From: Arthrobacter zhaoxinii
GTDB lineage: Bacteria; Actinomycetota; Actinomycetes; Actinomycetales; Micrococcaceae
Length of the DNA stretch: 64,000 nt
NCBI RefSeq assembly: GCF_024385505.1
Contig: NZ_JANFLT010000007.1
Coordinates: 1-64,000, forward strand
Direction: 5' to 3'
Shown: positions 38,417-46,761 of the stretch, in pieces
Layout: each line of letters starts with the position of its first letter
How positions within the stretch are numbered: the stretch's first letter is position 1
Notes under the pieces: model-generated
The model's database searches: none
Told to the model about the DNA's origin: nothing
The model's input: the letters and a program-made list of their open reading frames with translations, nothing else
Position numbers and translations under genes: made by a program

Positions 38417-39216
38417 GCTGCGTCCCGGACCAGGTCTGTCTGCTCAGCCTTTTCGGTTTTCCCCGACAGGGCGTGTGAAGGGACCAGGGCCCGCAGCCGC
38501 TCGCCGAGCAGGCGCGGCTGGCTCCCGGCCTGCAGGGCCAGGACGCCTTCCATCAGCAGGTTCATTTCATCCGCTTCAAGTTCCGCCAGCCGCTTGAGCC
38601 GGGTGCTGATGGGCAGCCAGATGAAGTTCGCAGACAGCAGGCCCCAAAGGGTGGCCACGAAGGCAGTGGCGATCATGGGACCCAGATGGTCCGGGGTGGA
38701 GAGGTTCTCCAGGACGTGGGTGAGTGAAACGACGGTGCCGATAATCCCGATGGTGGGTCCGTAGCCGCCGAGGCTGTTGAAGAACTTCACCGGAATCTTG
38801 TCCGTGGCCGCCTTGCTGGCGATTTCGTCTTCGAGCAGCATCCGCAGTTCTTCGCCGTCGGTACCGTCGGCGATATTCTGCAGGGCTGTGCGCAGGAAGG
38901 GATCCTCCGCCTCGGCCGCGTCCTGTTCAAGGGCAAGGAGCCCCTCGCTGCGGGCCTTTTCCGCGAGCAGCACTACGCGGTCAATGGTTTCCTGCGGGCG
39001 GGGCGTCTTGCCCATGAAAGCGCGGGGCAGGGACTTGAAGGACAGCACGAAGTCCTTGAACGTGCCACCGGCCAGGCCCACGGCGATGGTGGCGCCGAAA
39101 ACGAGGATCATCGGTGCCGGCAGCAATAGCGCGGAGACATGGGCACCTTCGAGGGTGATCATGGCGTAAAGCGACCCGAAGGCGAGGACTAAGCCGATAA
39201 TTGTTGCTGGATCCAT
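38413..39216 (-). CDS. motA: flagellar stator protein MotA
   Basis: This 267-residue protein has four membrane segments; the cytoplasmic loop and the TM3 region GGYGPTIGIIGTVVSLTHVL are typical. With MotB it forms the ion channel that turns the rotor. It shares a base with flbD upstream and overlaps motB. Confidence 0.95.
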   Translation of the reverse strand: MDPATIIGLVLAFGSLYAMITLEGAHVSALLLPAPMILVFGATIAVGLAGGTFKDFVLSFKSLPRAFMGKTPRPQETIDRVVLLAEKARSEGLLALEQDAAEAEDPFLRTALQNIADGTDGEELRMLLEDEIASKAATDKIPVKFFNSLGGYGPTIGIIGTVVSLTHVLENLSTPDHLGPMIATAFVATLWGLLSANFIWLPISTRLKRLAELEADEMNLLMEGVLALQAGSQPRLLGERLRALVPSHALSGKTEKAEQTDLVRDAA

Positions 39217-39527
39217 TAGTCGTTCCTAAGGCGTTGGGGCACGGTCTTGCCGGCGGATACTTTGTCCCCGGACGGGTTTTCCGAAAGAGCGTCGGGAACC
39301 AGTTCCAGGGGACGCCCGGCGGGCTGCGGGGGGATGTCCCGCGCCATGGAGATCACCATGGCCCGGTAGCCGGCGATCCGGTCGATGACGTCCTGGAGGC
39401 TTTCAGTCACGATGTACTTGGCGCCGTCGACCATCACCAGGGTGGTGTCCGGATTCGAGTGGATCCGTTCGATCAGGTCAGGGTTGATCGCAAACTGAGC
39501 GTCATTGAGCCGCGTAAGAACAATCAT
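39216..39527 (-). CDS. flbD: FlbD-family flagellar protein
   Basis: This 103-residue protein begins with the compact FlbD domain (MIVLTRLNDAQFAINPDLIE, then VDGAKYIVTESLQDVIDRI), here followed by a short polar tail. The family (also called SwrD in Bacillus) raises stator power. I start it at ATG 39527 because homology begins there; the longer frame runs through the promoter-like region. It heads a flbD-motA-motB unit. Confidence 0.9.
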   Translation of the reverse strand: MIVLTRLNDAQFAINPDLIERIHSNPDTTLVMVDGAKYIVTESLQDVIDRIAGYRAMVISMARDIPPQPAGRPLELVPDALSENPSGDKVSAGKTVPQRLRND

Positions 39528-39576
39528 TGACCCGTCCAGGCTGGTTCGACAGGACTCGATTAGGCCCTCACCCTTA

Positions 39577-39603
39577 CTTTCGGCCGCCGCGGCCCCGTCG
39601 TTA
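39577..39603 (-). promoter_or_regulatory. candidate sigma-28 promoter for flbD-motAB
   Basis: TAAC (39600-39603), 15 bp, GCCGAAAG (39577-39584) on the minus strand: one mismatch in the -10 against the strong sites. It lies in the 177-bp gap between flgE and flbD, where a promoter is expected. Confidence 0.5.
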
Positions 39604-39704
39604 GGAATAGCGGCGGCGGACACACTGGTGGGCGGCTCCTTTAACGACGCAACGGCCCCTTCTGCGGGTGTGCAGGAGGAGCCGCTGCTTGGGCGGGATG
39701 CCGG

Positions 39705-40871
39705 TTAGCGTTTCAGGTTGGTCAGTTCCTGCAGCACTTCGTCCGAGGTGGTGATGATGCGGGCGTTGGCCTGGAAGCCGCGCTGGGCCACGATCAGGTT
39801 GGTGAACTCCTGCGACAGGTCCACGTTGGACATTTCCAGCATGCCGCTGCCGATGCCGCCGGCGCCGCCCTCTCCGGCGCCGCTGATGACCGGGTCCCCG
39901 GAGTTAGCCGTGGCGGTGTAGCCGGAGTTGCCGGCCTTCTCCAGGCCGGCAGAGTTGGTGAAGGTGGCGACGGCGATGCGGGCGAGGGCCTGCTTGGCGC
40001 CGTTGGTGAAGGAACCGATCACGGTGCCGTCCTTGCCGATGGAGAAGGACTCCAGCGTGCCGGCGCTGCGGCCGTTGGCCGTGACAGAGGCGGTGCTGAC
40101 GCCGGCGTAGCTGGTGAGTCCGGTGAGGTTCACGGCCACACCGCCGACAGTGATGGTGTCGGCGTTGGCGCCGGGCTGGGCGCCGTCGGCAAAGGCAAGG
40201 TTCACAGGTGCCGCGTCCTTTGCGCTGACGCTCCAGCCGCCTGCGGTGCGGGTGAAGGTCAGGGGAACTACTGACGGATTGCCGTTGGCATCGTAGGTGT
40301 CCATATCGCGGATAACTGTGCCGCCCTCCGGGGTCTCCGAGGGCAGGTTTCCGGTCATGGTTGCCGTGTCGGTGGCCACTGCCGGGACAACGGCGCCGTC
40401 GGGCAGGACAATGTTGCCCACTGCACCACCGGTGTTCAGGGTGCCGTCCGCGTTGGCAGTCCAGCCCTGGACGATGCCGCCGTCCGTCGAGACCAGGCGG
40501 CCGTCGCCGTCCACATTGAATGCGCCGGCGCGGGTGTAGGTGGAGGTGGCGCCCTGGCGGGTGATGAAGTAACCCTCGCCGTTGATCATCAGGTCCTCGG
40601 CCCGGCCGGTGGCCTGCGCCGAACCCTGTGTGAAGTTGGTGGTGATCCCCGAGACCACCACGCCGAGTCCGACCTGGGCCGGGTTGGATCCGCCGTTGTT
40701 GGCGCCCGGGGCGGTGGCACCCTGGGTCAGCTGGGACAGGGTGTCCTGGAACTGCACCGCAGTGGCCTTGTAGCCCGTGGTGTTGACGTTGGCGATGTTG
40801 TTGCCGGTGACATCGAGCATGGTCTGGTGCGAGCGGAGTCCGGAGATACCGGAGTAAAGGGAGCGAAGCAT
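39705..40871 (-). CDS. flgE: flagellar hook protein FlgE
   Basis: This 388-residue axial protein has the rod/hook N-terminal signature MLRSLYSGISGLRSHQTMLD...TGNNIANVNTTGYK and the C-terminal heptad region SQEFTNLIVAQRGFQANARI. The central domain has FlgE-type length. No separate FlgG or FlgF is present in the window, so it may be the only long rod/hook-type protein of the cluster. Confidence 0.94.
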   Translation of the reverse strand: MLRSLYSGISGLRSHQTMLDVTGNNIANVNTTGYKATAVQFQDTLSQLTQGATAPGANNGGSNPAQVGLGVVVSGITTNFTQGSAQATGRAEDLMINGEGYFITRQGATSTYTRAGAFNVDGDGRLVSTDGGIVQGWTANADGTLNTGGAVGNIVLPDGAVVPAVATDTATMTGNLPSETPEGGTVIRDMDTYDANGNPSVVPLTFTRTAGGWSVSAKDAAPVNLAFADGAQPGANADTITVGGVAVNLTGLTSYAGVSTASVTANGRSAGTLESFSIGKDGTVIGSFTNGAKQALARIAVATFTNSAGLEKAGNSGYTATANSGDPVISGAGEGGAGGIGSGMLEMSNVDLSQEFTNLIVAQRGFQANARIITTSDEVLQELTNLKR

Positions 40872-40910
40872 GGTGGCGCCTTTCAGCTTTGGTAGTGCCG
40901 GGAGGAAGGG

Positions 40911-41369
40911 TTACGCGGTTGCTGCGGGTGCATTGGGTACGTCGGGGGTTTGCGCTGCTTCGCCGTCGACGACGCCGGAGATTCGGTCCAGCAGGACGTC
41001 CTCGCCGTTGATGTTGACGGTCGGGACGCCGGCGGCGTAGGACACCGATTTGGCGGTTCCGGTGACGGACACACCCTCGTCGTTGGTATAGGTGACGGTC
41101 TGGCCGATGAGGGCAGCGGCGGCGATGCGCATCTGCAGGGAGAAGTTCTCTTCATCCATCTTCGCCATGGCGGTGAGTTGTTCCATGGATGCCAGCTGAG
41201 TGGTCTGCGCGATCATCTCGTTGGTGTCCATAGGCGAGCTCGGATCCTGGTTGCGCAGCTGGGTGACCAGCAGATGCATAAAGACCTCACTGTCCATGGT
41301 TTGTTTGGGCGCACGGGTGGTCGCCTCGGTGGCGATACCGCCGGGGGCCGTTACTGCTTCTACGGGCAC
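40911..41369 (-). CDS. flgD: flagellar hook capping protein FlgD
   Basis: This 152-residue protein carries the FlgD export/capping motif MHLLVTQLRNQDPSSPMDTN followed by the MIAQTTQLASMEQ segment. The C-terminal beta domain is short compared with E. coli FlgD. It lies between fliK and flgE, its usual place. Confidence 0.94.
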   Translation of the reverse strand: MPVEAVTAPGGIATEATTRAPKQTMDSEVFMHLLVTQLRNQDPSSPMDTNEMIAQTTQLASMEQLTAMAKMDEENFSLQMRIAAAALIGQTVTYTNDEGVSVTGTAKSVSYAAGVPTVNINGEDVLLDRISGVVDGEAAQTPDVPNAPAATA

Positions 41370-41382
41370 GGGGTCTCCTTTT

Positions 41383-42639
41383 CTAGGCCAGGAAATCGAT
41401 GGTCGATGCCGACGCCGGGAATCCGGGCCGGTAAGTGCGTGGGGCGGAGTCCGCCGGCAGCCCGGGGTCCGCAGGGGTGCCCGGAGCCGCGTCCCGGTCC
41501 GTTCCGCCGTTCCGGCGTTCCGCTTCCCCGCCCGGGGAGTCCTGGGCGGAGAGTGAAAGGTTCGCGTTCATTCCCGACCCCGCAAGATCCCGGCGCAGGT
41601 CCGTCATCAGGCTCCGCAGCGCCTCACGGCCGGCGTCGGACGGTGCGAAGAGTTCGATCCGCACCCCGTCAGCACCCACGTGGGCGCGCACGGTGACCGG
41701 GCCGAGGGTGTCCGGCGTGATGCTCAAGGTCATCACGTGCTCTCCCTGCGGAGCTGCCGCCAGGGAAAACAGCGGCTGGGACACCTGGGGCAGCAACGCG
41801 GGAGCTGCCGGTACCGGGGATGCCGGCACGGCTGCCGGGACGACGGCGGCACCGGAGACCGCCGGCGAGAGCGGCATCGGGGGAAGGGCCGGTACCGGTC
41901 CGACGGCGGCGGTCTCGGCAACTGCGCCGGCAACGGCCGGGGTGTCGGCGGTCTGAAGAACGGCTCCGGCGGCAAACTGTGCCGCGGAAACCGGCGCTGC
42001 AGACCCGGGATTTCCGGCGGCGCTGGCCAAGGCGCCGGTGGACGGGGGCTGCACAGTTCCGGGGACTGCGGGATCCGCTGCGGCTGTATTTGCCGCGGGG
42101 CCTGCTTCAGCCACTCCCCCGGCATCAGCGGCGGCCGCATTGGACGTGGAACCCGCAACGGAGGTGGCCGCAAGGGCGGCGGCCGCAAGGCCTGCAGCCA
42201 CGGCGGAAGGGGTGCCGGCGGCATCCCGCACCATCGGGCCGGCAGCCGGAACGGCAAGGACAGCACCCGGATTGCCGGCCGTATTGGTCGGCGCCGAAGC
42301 CGGGAACTGCCCGGTTGATCCGGGCATGGGCTGTCCGGTCCCGGACTGCAGCGGCGAGACAGTGTCGGGTTTCCGATCAGGGGTGCCCGGAGCGCTAACG
42401 GAAAGAGGGCTGGCGGACTCTTTGTCCTTCTCCGCGCCGTCCTGATCGGCGCCGTTTTGTTCGGGCTCCGGTTTCCCAGCGGGAGCTGCCGGAGCGCCGG
42501 GAGCCGAAGCTGCAAGGGCCTCCTGCAGCGAAGATCCGAACTGGTCTGCACCGCTCGAGGCAGAGCCGGACCCCGAGGCACCTGTCCGGGGAACAGCCGC
42601 GGTGGCTGCGGGGAGTGGCAGGCCGGCGAAGAGGCTCAT
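41383..42639 (-). CDS. fliK: hook-length control protein FliK
   Basis: This 418-residue protein has a long Ala/Pro/Gly-rich ruler region (about 1-310) and a C-terminal Flg_hook domain with HVMTLSITPDTLGPVTVRAH and LRSLMTDLRRDL. FliK sets hook length and triggers the FlhB switch. The ATG at 42639 overlaps the upstream hydrolase gene by 4 nt. Confidence 0.9.
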   Translation of the reverse strand: MSLFAGLPLPAATAAVPRTGASGSGSASSGADQFGSSLQEALAASAPGAPAAPAGKPEPEQNGADQDGAEKDKESASPLSVSAPGTPDRKPDTVSPLQSGTGQPMPGSTGQFPASAPTNTAGNPGAVLAVPAAGPMVRDAAGTPSAVAAGLAAAALAATSVAGSTSNAAAADAGGVAEAGPAANTAAADPAVPGTVQPPSTGALASAAGNPGSAAPVSAAQFAAGAVLQTADTPAVAGAVAETAAVGPVPALPPMPLSPAVSGAAVVPAAVPASPVPAAPALLPQVSQPLFSLAAAPQGEHVMTLSITPDTLGPVTVRAHVGADGVRIELFAPSDAGREALRSLMTDLRRDLAGSGMNANLSLSAQDSPGGEAERRNGGTDRDAAPGTPADPGLPADSAPRTYRPGFPASASTIDFLA

Positions 42640-43313
42640 GCTGCCGATCCCATCATCGCTGCCTGGGCAGCGCGGGCCGAGGCGACCAGGTCGGAGAGAC
42701 CGGCGGCGTCGGCTGCACCGGTGCCGGAGGCCCCGGCGGATTCCGTCGGCAGGATGCGCCGGATGGTGGTCAGATTGGCGTCGGTTTCCCACGCGTCACG
42801 GATGGCGATGGTCTGCCCGGGCTGCGGAGCGTCCACCGCTTTTCCGTTGCCGAGGTAGATTGCCACGTGTCCGCCGTCGTGGCTGAACAGCAGGTCACCC
42901 GGCTGGGCCTCGGCGAGGGAGGCAACCTCGGTCCCGGAGTTCATCTGGTCCCAGGTGACGCGCGGCAGCGTGTAACCGAGATCCTTGTAGACGTTCTGCA
43001 CGAAGGACGAGCAGTCCAGGCCTTGTGCGGGATCATTGCCGCCCCAGATATAGGGCAGGCCCAGGTATTTCTGGACCGCGCCGAGCACCTCGCCGTCCGC
43101 TGCGGCGCCGGCCGGCGTGCCGCCGTCAACGCTCCCGGCACCGGCGGACGCCGCGGAGGTCAGCGAGGACAGGGTGGAGGCGAACTCCGCGTCTGTTCCT
43201 GCTGCCACGGCAACAGAGGCAGCGGCCGCCGGCTTCACGGCGGCGGCGCCGGAGAGCTGGCTCAGCGTGCTCCGGATTTCTTCGATCCGCCCCAGGGCGT
43301 CGGTCATGCTCAT
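42636..43313 (-). CDS. NlpC/P60 peptidoglycan hydrolase of the flagellar operon
   Basis: This 225-residue protein has a helical, Ala-rich N-terminal part (1-70) and a C-terminal NlpC/P60 domain with C101 in GLDCSSFVQNVY and H149 in GGHVAIYLG; D161 is a candidate third residue. There is no signal peptide. Its position between fliJ and fliK, with overlaps on both sides, suggests it opens peptidoglycan for the growing rod, taking the role of the FlgJ muramidase, and may leave the cell through the flagellar export system. Confidence 0.88.
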   Translation of the reverse strand: MSMTDALGRIEEIRSTLSQLSGAAAVKPAAAASVAVAAGTDAEFASTLSSLTSAASAGAGSVDGGTPAGAAADGEVLGAVQKYLGLPYIWGGNDPAQGLDCSSFVQNVYKDLGYTLPRVTWDQMNSGTEVASLAEAQPGDLLFSHDGGHVAIYLGNGKAVDAPQPGQTIAIRDAWETDANLTTIRRILPTESAGASGTGAADAAGLSDLVASARAAQAAMMGSAA

Positions 43314-43744
43314 GATTTGGCTTCCTTCTGCCTGCGGTGCCAGGCGGAGCCGGCGAGTTCATCCAAAATGGTTTGTTCCGTGCGCAGGTCCTCGGCGGCT
43401 TCACCCTCGGCGAACTTGCCTTCCAGCTTTTCCAGTCCCACGGAGCGGGCCCGGGCGGAGGAAAACTCGGTGCGGGCTGCTTCCACTTCGGCCGCATGGC
43501 GCGTGCCCAGCGCGTTCAGGTCCGCGAGCATACTGCGCGAGGAGGAGCGGGCAGCGGCGATGGCGTTCATCGTCGTAGCATCCACCGGCTGGCTAAAGGA
43601 CGCTTCGAGGGCGTTGTACACCCCGGCACGGGCTTCCCGCGTTTCCTGCATCCGGAGGTTGGCTGCAGCGAGTTCACCGGCGGCCCGGTCCTGCTGCAGC
43701 TGGCGCAGGCGAAGCAGGCCGGCGAGGGGGAAAGTCCGGGCCAT
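43310..43744 (-). CDS. fliJ: flagellar export chaperone FliJ
   Basis: This 144-residue, mostly coiled-coil protein has FliJ features: an N-terminal RLRQLQQDRAAGELAAANLR heptad region and high Arg/Glu content. FliJ links the FliI hexamer to FlhA. Identification relies on coiled-coil character and its place directly after fliI. Confidence 0.85.
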   Translation of the reverse strand: MARTFPLAGLLRLRQLQQDRAAGELAAANLRMQETREARAGVYNALEASFSQPVDATTMNAIAAARSSSRSMLADLNALGTRHAAEVEAARTEFSSARARSVGLEKLEGKFAEGEAAEDLRTEQTILDELAGSAWHRRQKEAKS

Positions 43745-45075
43745 CAGGACACTCCCAGCATCCGGGTGAGCTGGTGCAGCTGCGCCCAGGCGGTCTCCGC
43801 CGGAGTCTGTTCATCCATACGCTGCTGCAGGAACGCGTTGATCGCTTCCTGGTTGTCCACTGCCGCGTCCACCAGCGGATTGGATCCGCGCTGGTAGGCC
43901 CCGACGTCGAGCAGGTCCTGGGCCGCCTTCCGGGCGGCCATCACCCGACGCAGCATCGATGCCGCGTCGCTGCGTTCCCGCGGGTTCACGCGGGAGGCAA
44001 CGCGGGAGATCGAGGCCAGGGCGTCGATGGACGGGAAGTGGCCGGCGACGGCGAGCTTGCGGTCCAGGACCACGTGTCCGTCGAGGATGGACCGGGCGCT
44101 GTCGGCAATGGGCTCGTTGTGGTCATCGCCGTCCACCAGCACGGTGTACATGCCGGTGACCGATCCGCGTTCGCCGGTGCCGGCGCGCTCGAGCAGCTGC
44201 GCGAGCAGGGAGAAGGTGGAGGGCGGGTAGCCCCGGGTGGCCGGCGGTTCGCCCACGGACAGGCCGATTTCGCGCTGGGCCATGGCCACGCGGGTCAGGG
44301 AATCCATCATCAGCATGACGTCGGCGCCGCGGTCGCGGAAGGATTCGGCAATGCGAGTGGCCACAAACGCGGCACGCAGGCGCATGAGCGCAGGTTCGTC
44401 CGATGTCGAGACCACCACGATGGACCGTGCCAGGCCCTCGGCGCCCAGGTCGTCTTCGAGGAACTCGCGGACTTCACGGCCGCGCTCCCCCACAAGGGCG
44501 ATCACGGACACTTCCGCATCCGTGCCGCGGGCGATCATGGACAGCAGCGAGGACTTGCCGACGCCGGAGCCGGCGAACAGGCCCATACGCTGGCCGCGCC
44601 CCACGGTGGTGAGGGTGTCCATTACCCGGACGCCCAGCTGCAGCGGAGTGTCGATCCGGGCACGCAGCATCGCGGACGGGGTTTCATGGTCCAGCGGAAC
44701 CATGGCCTCCACCTGCAGCGGGCCTTTTCCATCGATGGGCCGGCCCAGGCCGTCCAGCACCCGGCCGAACAACCCGGTGCCGGTGGGCACCAGCAGCGGT
44801 GTGCCCTTGGAACGGGCCGGCGTTCCGGCTGTCAGACCGGTGAGCCGGCCGAAAGGCATGCAGCGGATTCCTTCACGCGTGGCGGCAACGACTTCGGCGT
44901 CCACCTCGGAGCCGGGGTGCCCGATGGACACCAGCTCGCCCACGCCGCAGTCCAGGCCGGCAATCTCAATGCTCAGCCCCAAGACGGAGGACACACGTCC
45001 AATGCGCTGCGGTGCGGCGGAGCGCAGGGCTGCCGTAAAACGGTCGGCGCGGGGGCGCCAGGTGGTGGCGGTCAT
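43744..45075 (-). CDS. fliI: flagellum-specific ATPase FliI
   Basis: This 443-residue AAA-type, F1-beta-like ATPase has Walker A AGSGVGKSS (168-176), Walker B region MLMMDSLTRVAMAQREIGL and the export ATPase signature GYPPSTFSLLAQLLERAG. It powers unfolding and entry of export substrates. It overlaps fliH. Confidence 0.96.
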   Translation of the reverse strand: MTATTWRPRADRFTAALRSAAPQRIGRVSSVLGLSIEIAGLDCGVGELVSIGHPGSEVDAEVVAATREGIRCMPFGRLTGLTAGTPARSKGTPLLVPTGTGLFGRVLDGLGRPIDGKGPLQVEAMVPLDHETPSAMLRARIDTPLQLGVRVMDTLTTVGRGQRMGLFAGSGVGKSSLLSMIARGTDAEVSVIALVGERGREVREFLEDDLGAEGLARSIVVVSTSDEPALMRLRAAFVATRIAESFRDRGADVMLMMDSLTRVAMAQREIGLSVGEPPATRGYPPSTFSLLAQLLERAGTGERGSVTGMYTVLVDGDDHNEPIADSARSILDGHVVLDRKLAVAGHFPSIDALASISRVASRVNPRERSDAASMLRRVMAARKAAQDLLDVGAYQRGSNPLVDAAVDNQEAINAFLQQRMDEQTPAETAWAQLHQLTRMLGVS

Positions 45076-45683
45076 GATGCCTCCCCCAGCAGTGCGGTGC
45101 GGGCACGTTCGACGGCGGAGGCCAGCGAGGCGTCCAGATAGCCGTCCGGGAACTCGGTGACGGCGTCACCCCGCTGCAGGCCGGCGTCGCCCACAAACTC
45201 GACCCGGGCACGGCGCAGCGTGTCTTCGTCCAGGGACGCGAGGTCCACCGGATGCATGCGGACGCGCTGGACCAGATCCGTGTCTACGCCTTCGAGGGCA
45301 CGGGCCAGCGCTGAACGGGCGGAGGTGTCGCCGGAGGCGAGTTCCCGGCCCAGCAGTGCTTCGGCCAGATCAACAGCGGCGGCGGCCAGAGTGTCCTGGA
45401 CATCGGTGATCAGGGCAACGGTGCGGCCCTCAAGGCTGAAAACGGCGGAGTTGAGTGCGGAAAGGCTCCGGTTGAGGCGCTCCTGTCCGCGGCGCATTTC
45501 GTCCTCGTACTGTTCCTGCAGGGTGCGGCGCAGCAGGTCGGTGTCCGCGGCGGCGGCGCGAAGGCCGGCCGTGTAGCCGGCGGCATGCCCGCGGGCCTCC
45601 ACCTGCGCGTTGAGGTGCGCTTCGTCCGTGGCGCCCAGGGAGGTGTAGACCAGGCGGGAGAACGTCTGCTCGTCAGTAGACAT
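45072..45683 (-). CDS. fliH: flagellar ATPase regulator FliH
   Basis: This 203-residue protein has a helical N-terminal half with small-residue repeats (ARGHAAGYTAGLRAAAADTD) and a C-terminal FliI-binding domain. The ATG at 45683 lies inside the end of fliG, with the GGAGGAAT of fliG's last codons serving as the ribosome-binding site, so translation is coupled. Confidence 0.88.
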   Translation of the reverse strand: MSTDEQTFSRLVYTSLGATDEAHLNAQVEARGHAAGYTAGLRAAAADTDLLRRTLQEQYEDEMRRGQERLNRSLSALNSAVFSLEGRTVALITDVQDTLAAAAVDLAEALLGRELASGDTSARSALARALEGVDTDLVQRVRMHPVDLASLDEDTLRRARVEFVGDAGLQRGDAVTEFPDGYLDASLASAVERARTALLGEAS

Positions 45684-46761
45684 ATTCCTCCTCGTCCGCG
45701 CGGTGCACCTCGATGACACCCTGGGCTTCCATTTCCCGGATGGCCCGGACAATGTTGGCCCGGGCCTCTTCGACCTGTGACAGCCGTGCCGGACCGGCTG
45801 CCTTGATTTCGTCGTCGAGGAGTTCGCGGTTGCGTTCGGAAACGTTGGACCGGATGACCTCGAGGAGCGCCTCGGTGGCACCCTTCAGCGCCAGGGCCAG
45901 CGTGCCGACGCTGATGCCGCGCAGCACCAGCTGAACGTCGCGGCGTTCGAGCTTGACGAGGTCGGCGAAGGTCAGCATGCGTGAACGCACCTCTTCAGCG
46001 AGGTCGGGATCGCGTTCCTCCAGTGCCTCGAGGAGGGCACGTTCCGTGCCGGCGTCGGAGCGGTTGATGATCTCGACCAGCGGCTGGACGCCGCCGATCG
46101 TGTCTGCTGCCTCTCGGGAGGCTCCGAGCGCAGACGCCCGAGTTTTCAGTGTTTCGGCGACCACGCGCACCGCTTCCGGGGTGGCGCGGGACATGGTAGC
46201 GATTGCCTGCGCAACATCGGTCCGCAGATCGGCGTTCAGGCCGGTGAGCACAGCTGACGCGCGCTGGGGCCGCATGTGGGCGAGGACCAGGGCAATTGTC
46301 TGCGGGAGCTCCCCGTCGAGGAGCGAGATCACCTGGCCCGGTTCCGCACTTTCGAGGAATTCGAAGGACCGTCCTGCTGCCGAGGAGCTCAGGCGTTCCA
46401 TCACGCCGGAGGCGCGCTCAATGCCGAAGGACGCCTGGAGCAGGCCCATGGCACGGTCCCGTCCGCCGAGCGCCCGGCTCCCGCCCCGCGCGGTCATGTC
46501 GTAGAACTCGTTCAGGGTGTCCTCGGCGATGGCCGGGTCGATTCGCTTAAGCCGGACAATCTCTGCGGCAATGGTCTGGGCCTCAGCCTCGGTGAACTGC
46601 TGCATCACCACGGCGGCCCGAGAGGTTTCCAGCTGCATCAGAACCACTGCCGCCTTCTGGACACCGGTAAGCTCCGCGGTTCCGGCCTGCTCCTGGCGCG
46701 CCTTGGCGTTGGCGGCCAGGGCGGCCGGCATTCCGACCGTGGCGGTGGCGAGTTCGGTCAT
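45673..46761 (-). CDS. fliG: flagellar switch protein FliG
   Basis: This 362-residue protein has three armadillo-like domains: an N-terminal FliF-binding part starting near TGVQKAAVVLMQLE, a middle domain around ALVLAHMRPQRASAVL, and the C-terminal torque domain with charged EERDPDLAEEVRSRMLTFAD. An N-terminal extension of about 30 residues precedes the conserved part. Confidence 0.96.
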   Translation of the reverse strand: MTELATATVGMPAALAANAKARQEQAGTAELTGVQKAAVVLMQLETSRAAVVMQQFTEAEAQTIAAEIVRLKRIDPAIAEDTLNEFYDMTARGGSRALGGRDRAMGLLQASFGIERASGVMERLSSSAAGRSFEFLESAEPGQVISLLDGELPQTIALVLAHMRPQRASAVLTGLNADLRTDVAQAIATMSRATPEAVRVVAETLKTRASALGASREAADTIGGVQPLVEIINRSDAGTERALLEALEERDPDLAEEVRSRMLTFADLVKLERRDVQLVLRGISVGTLALALKGATEALLEVIRSNVSERNRELLDDEIKAAGPARLSQVEEARANIVRAIREMEAQGVIEVHRADEEEYVY

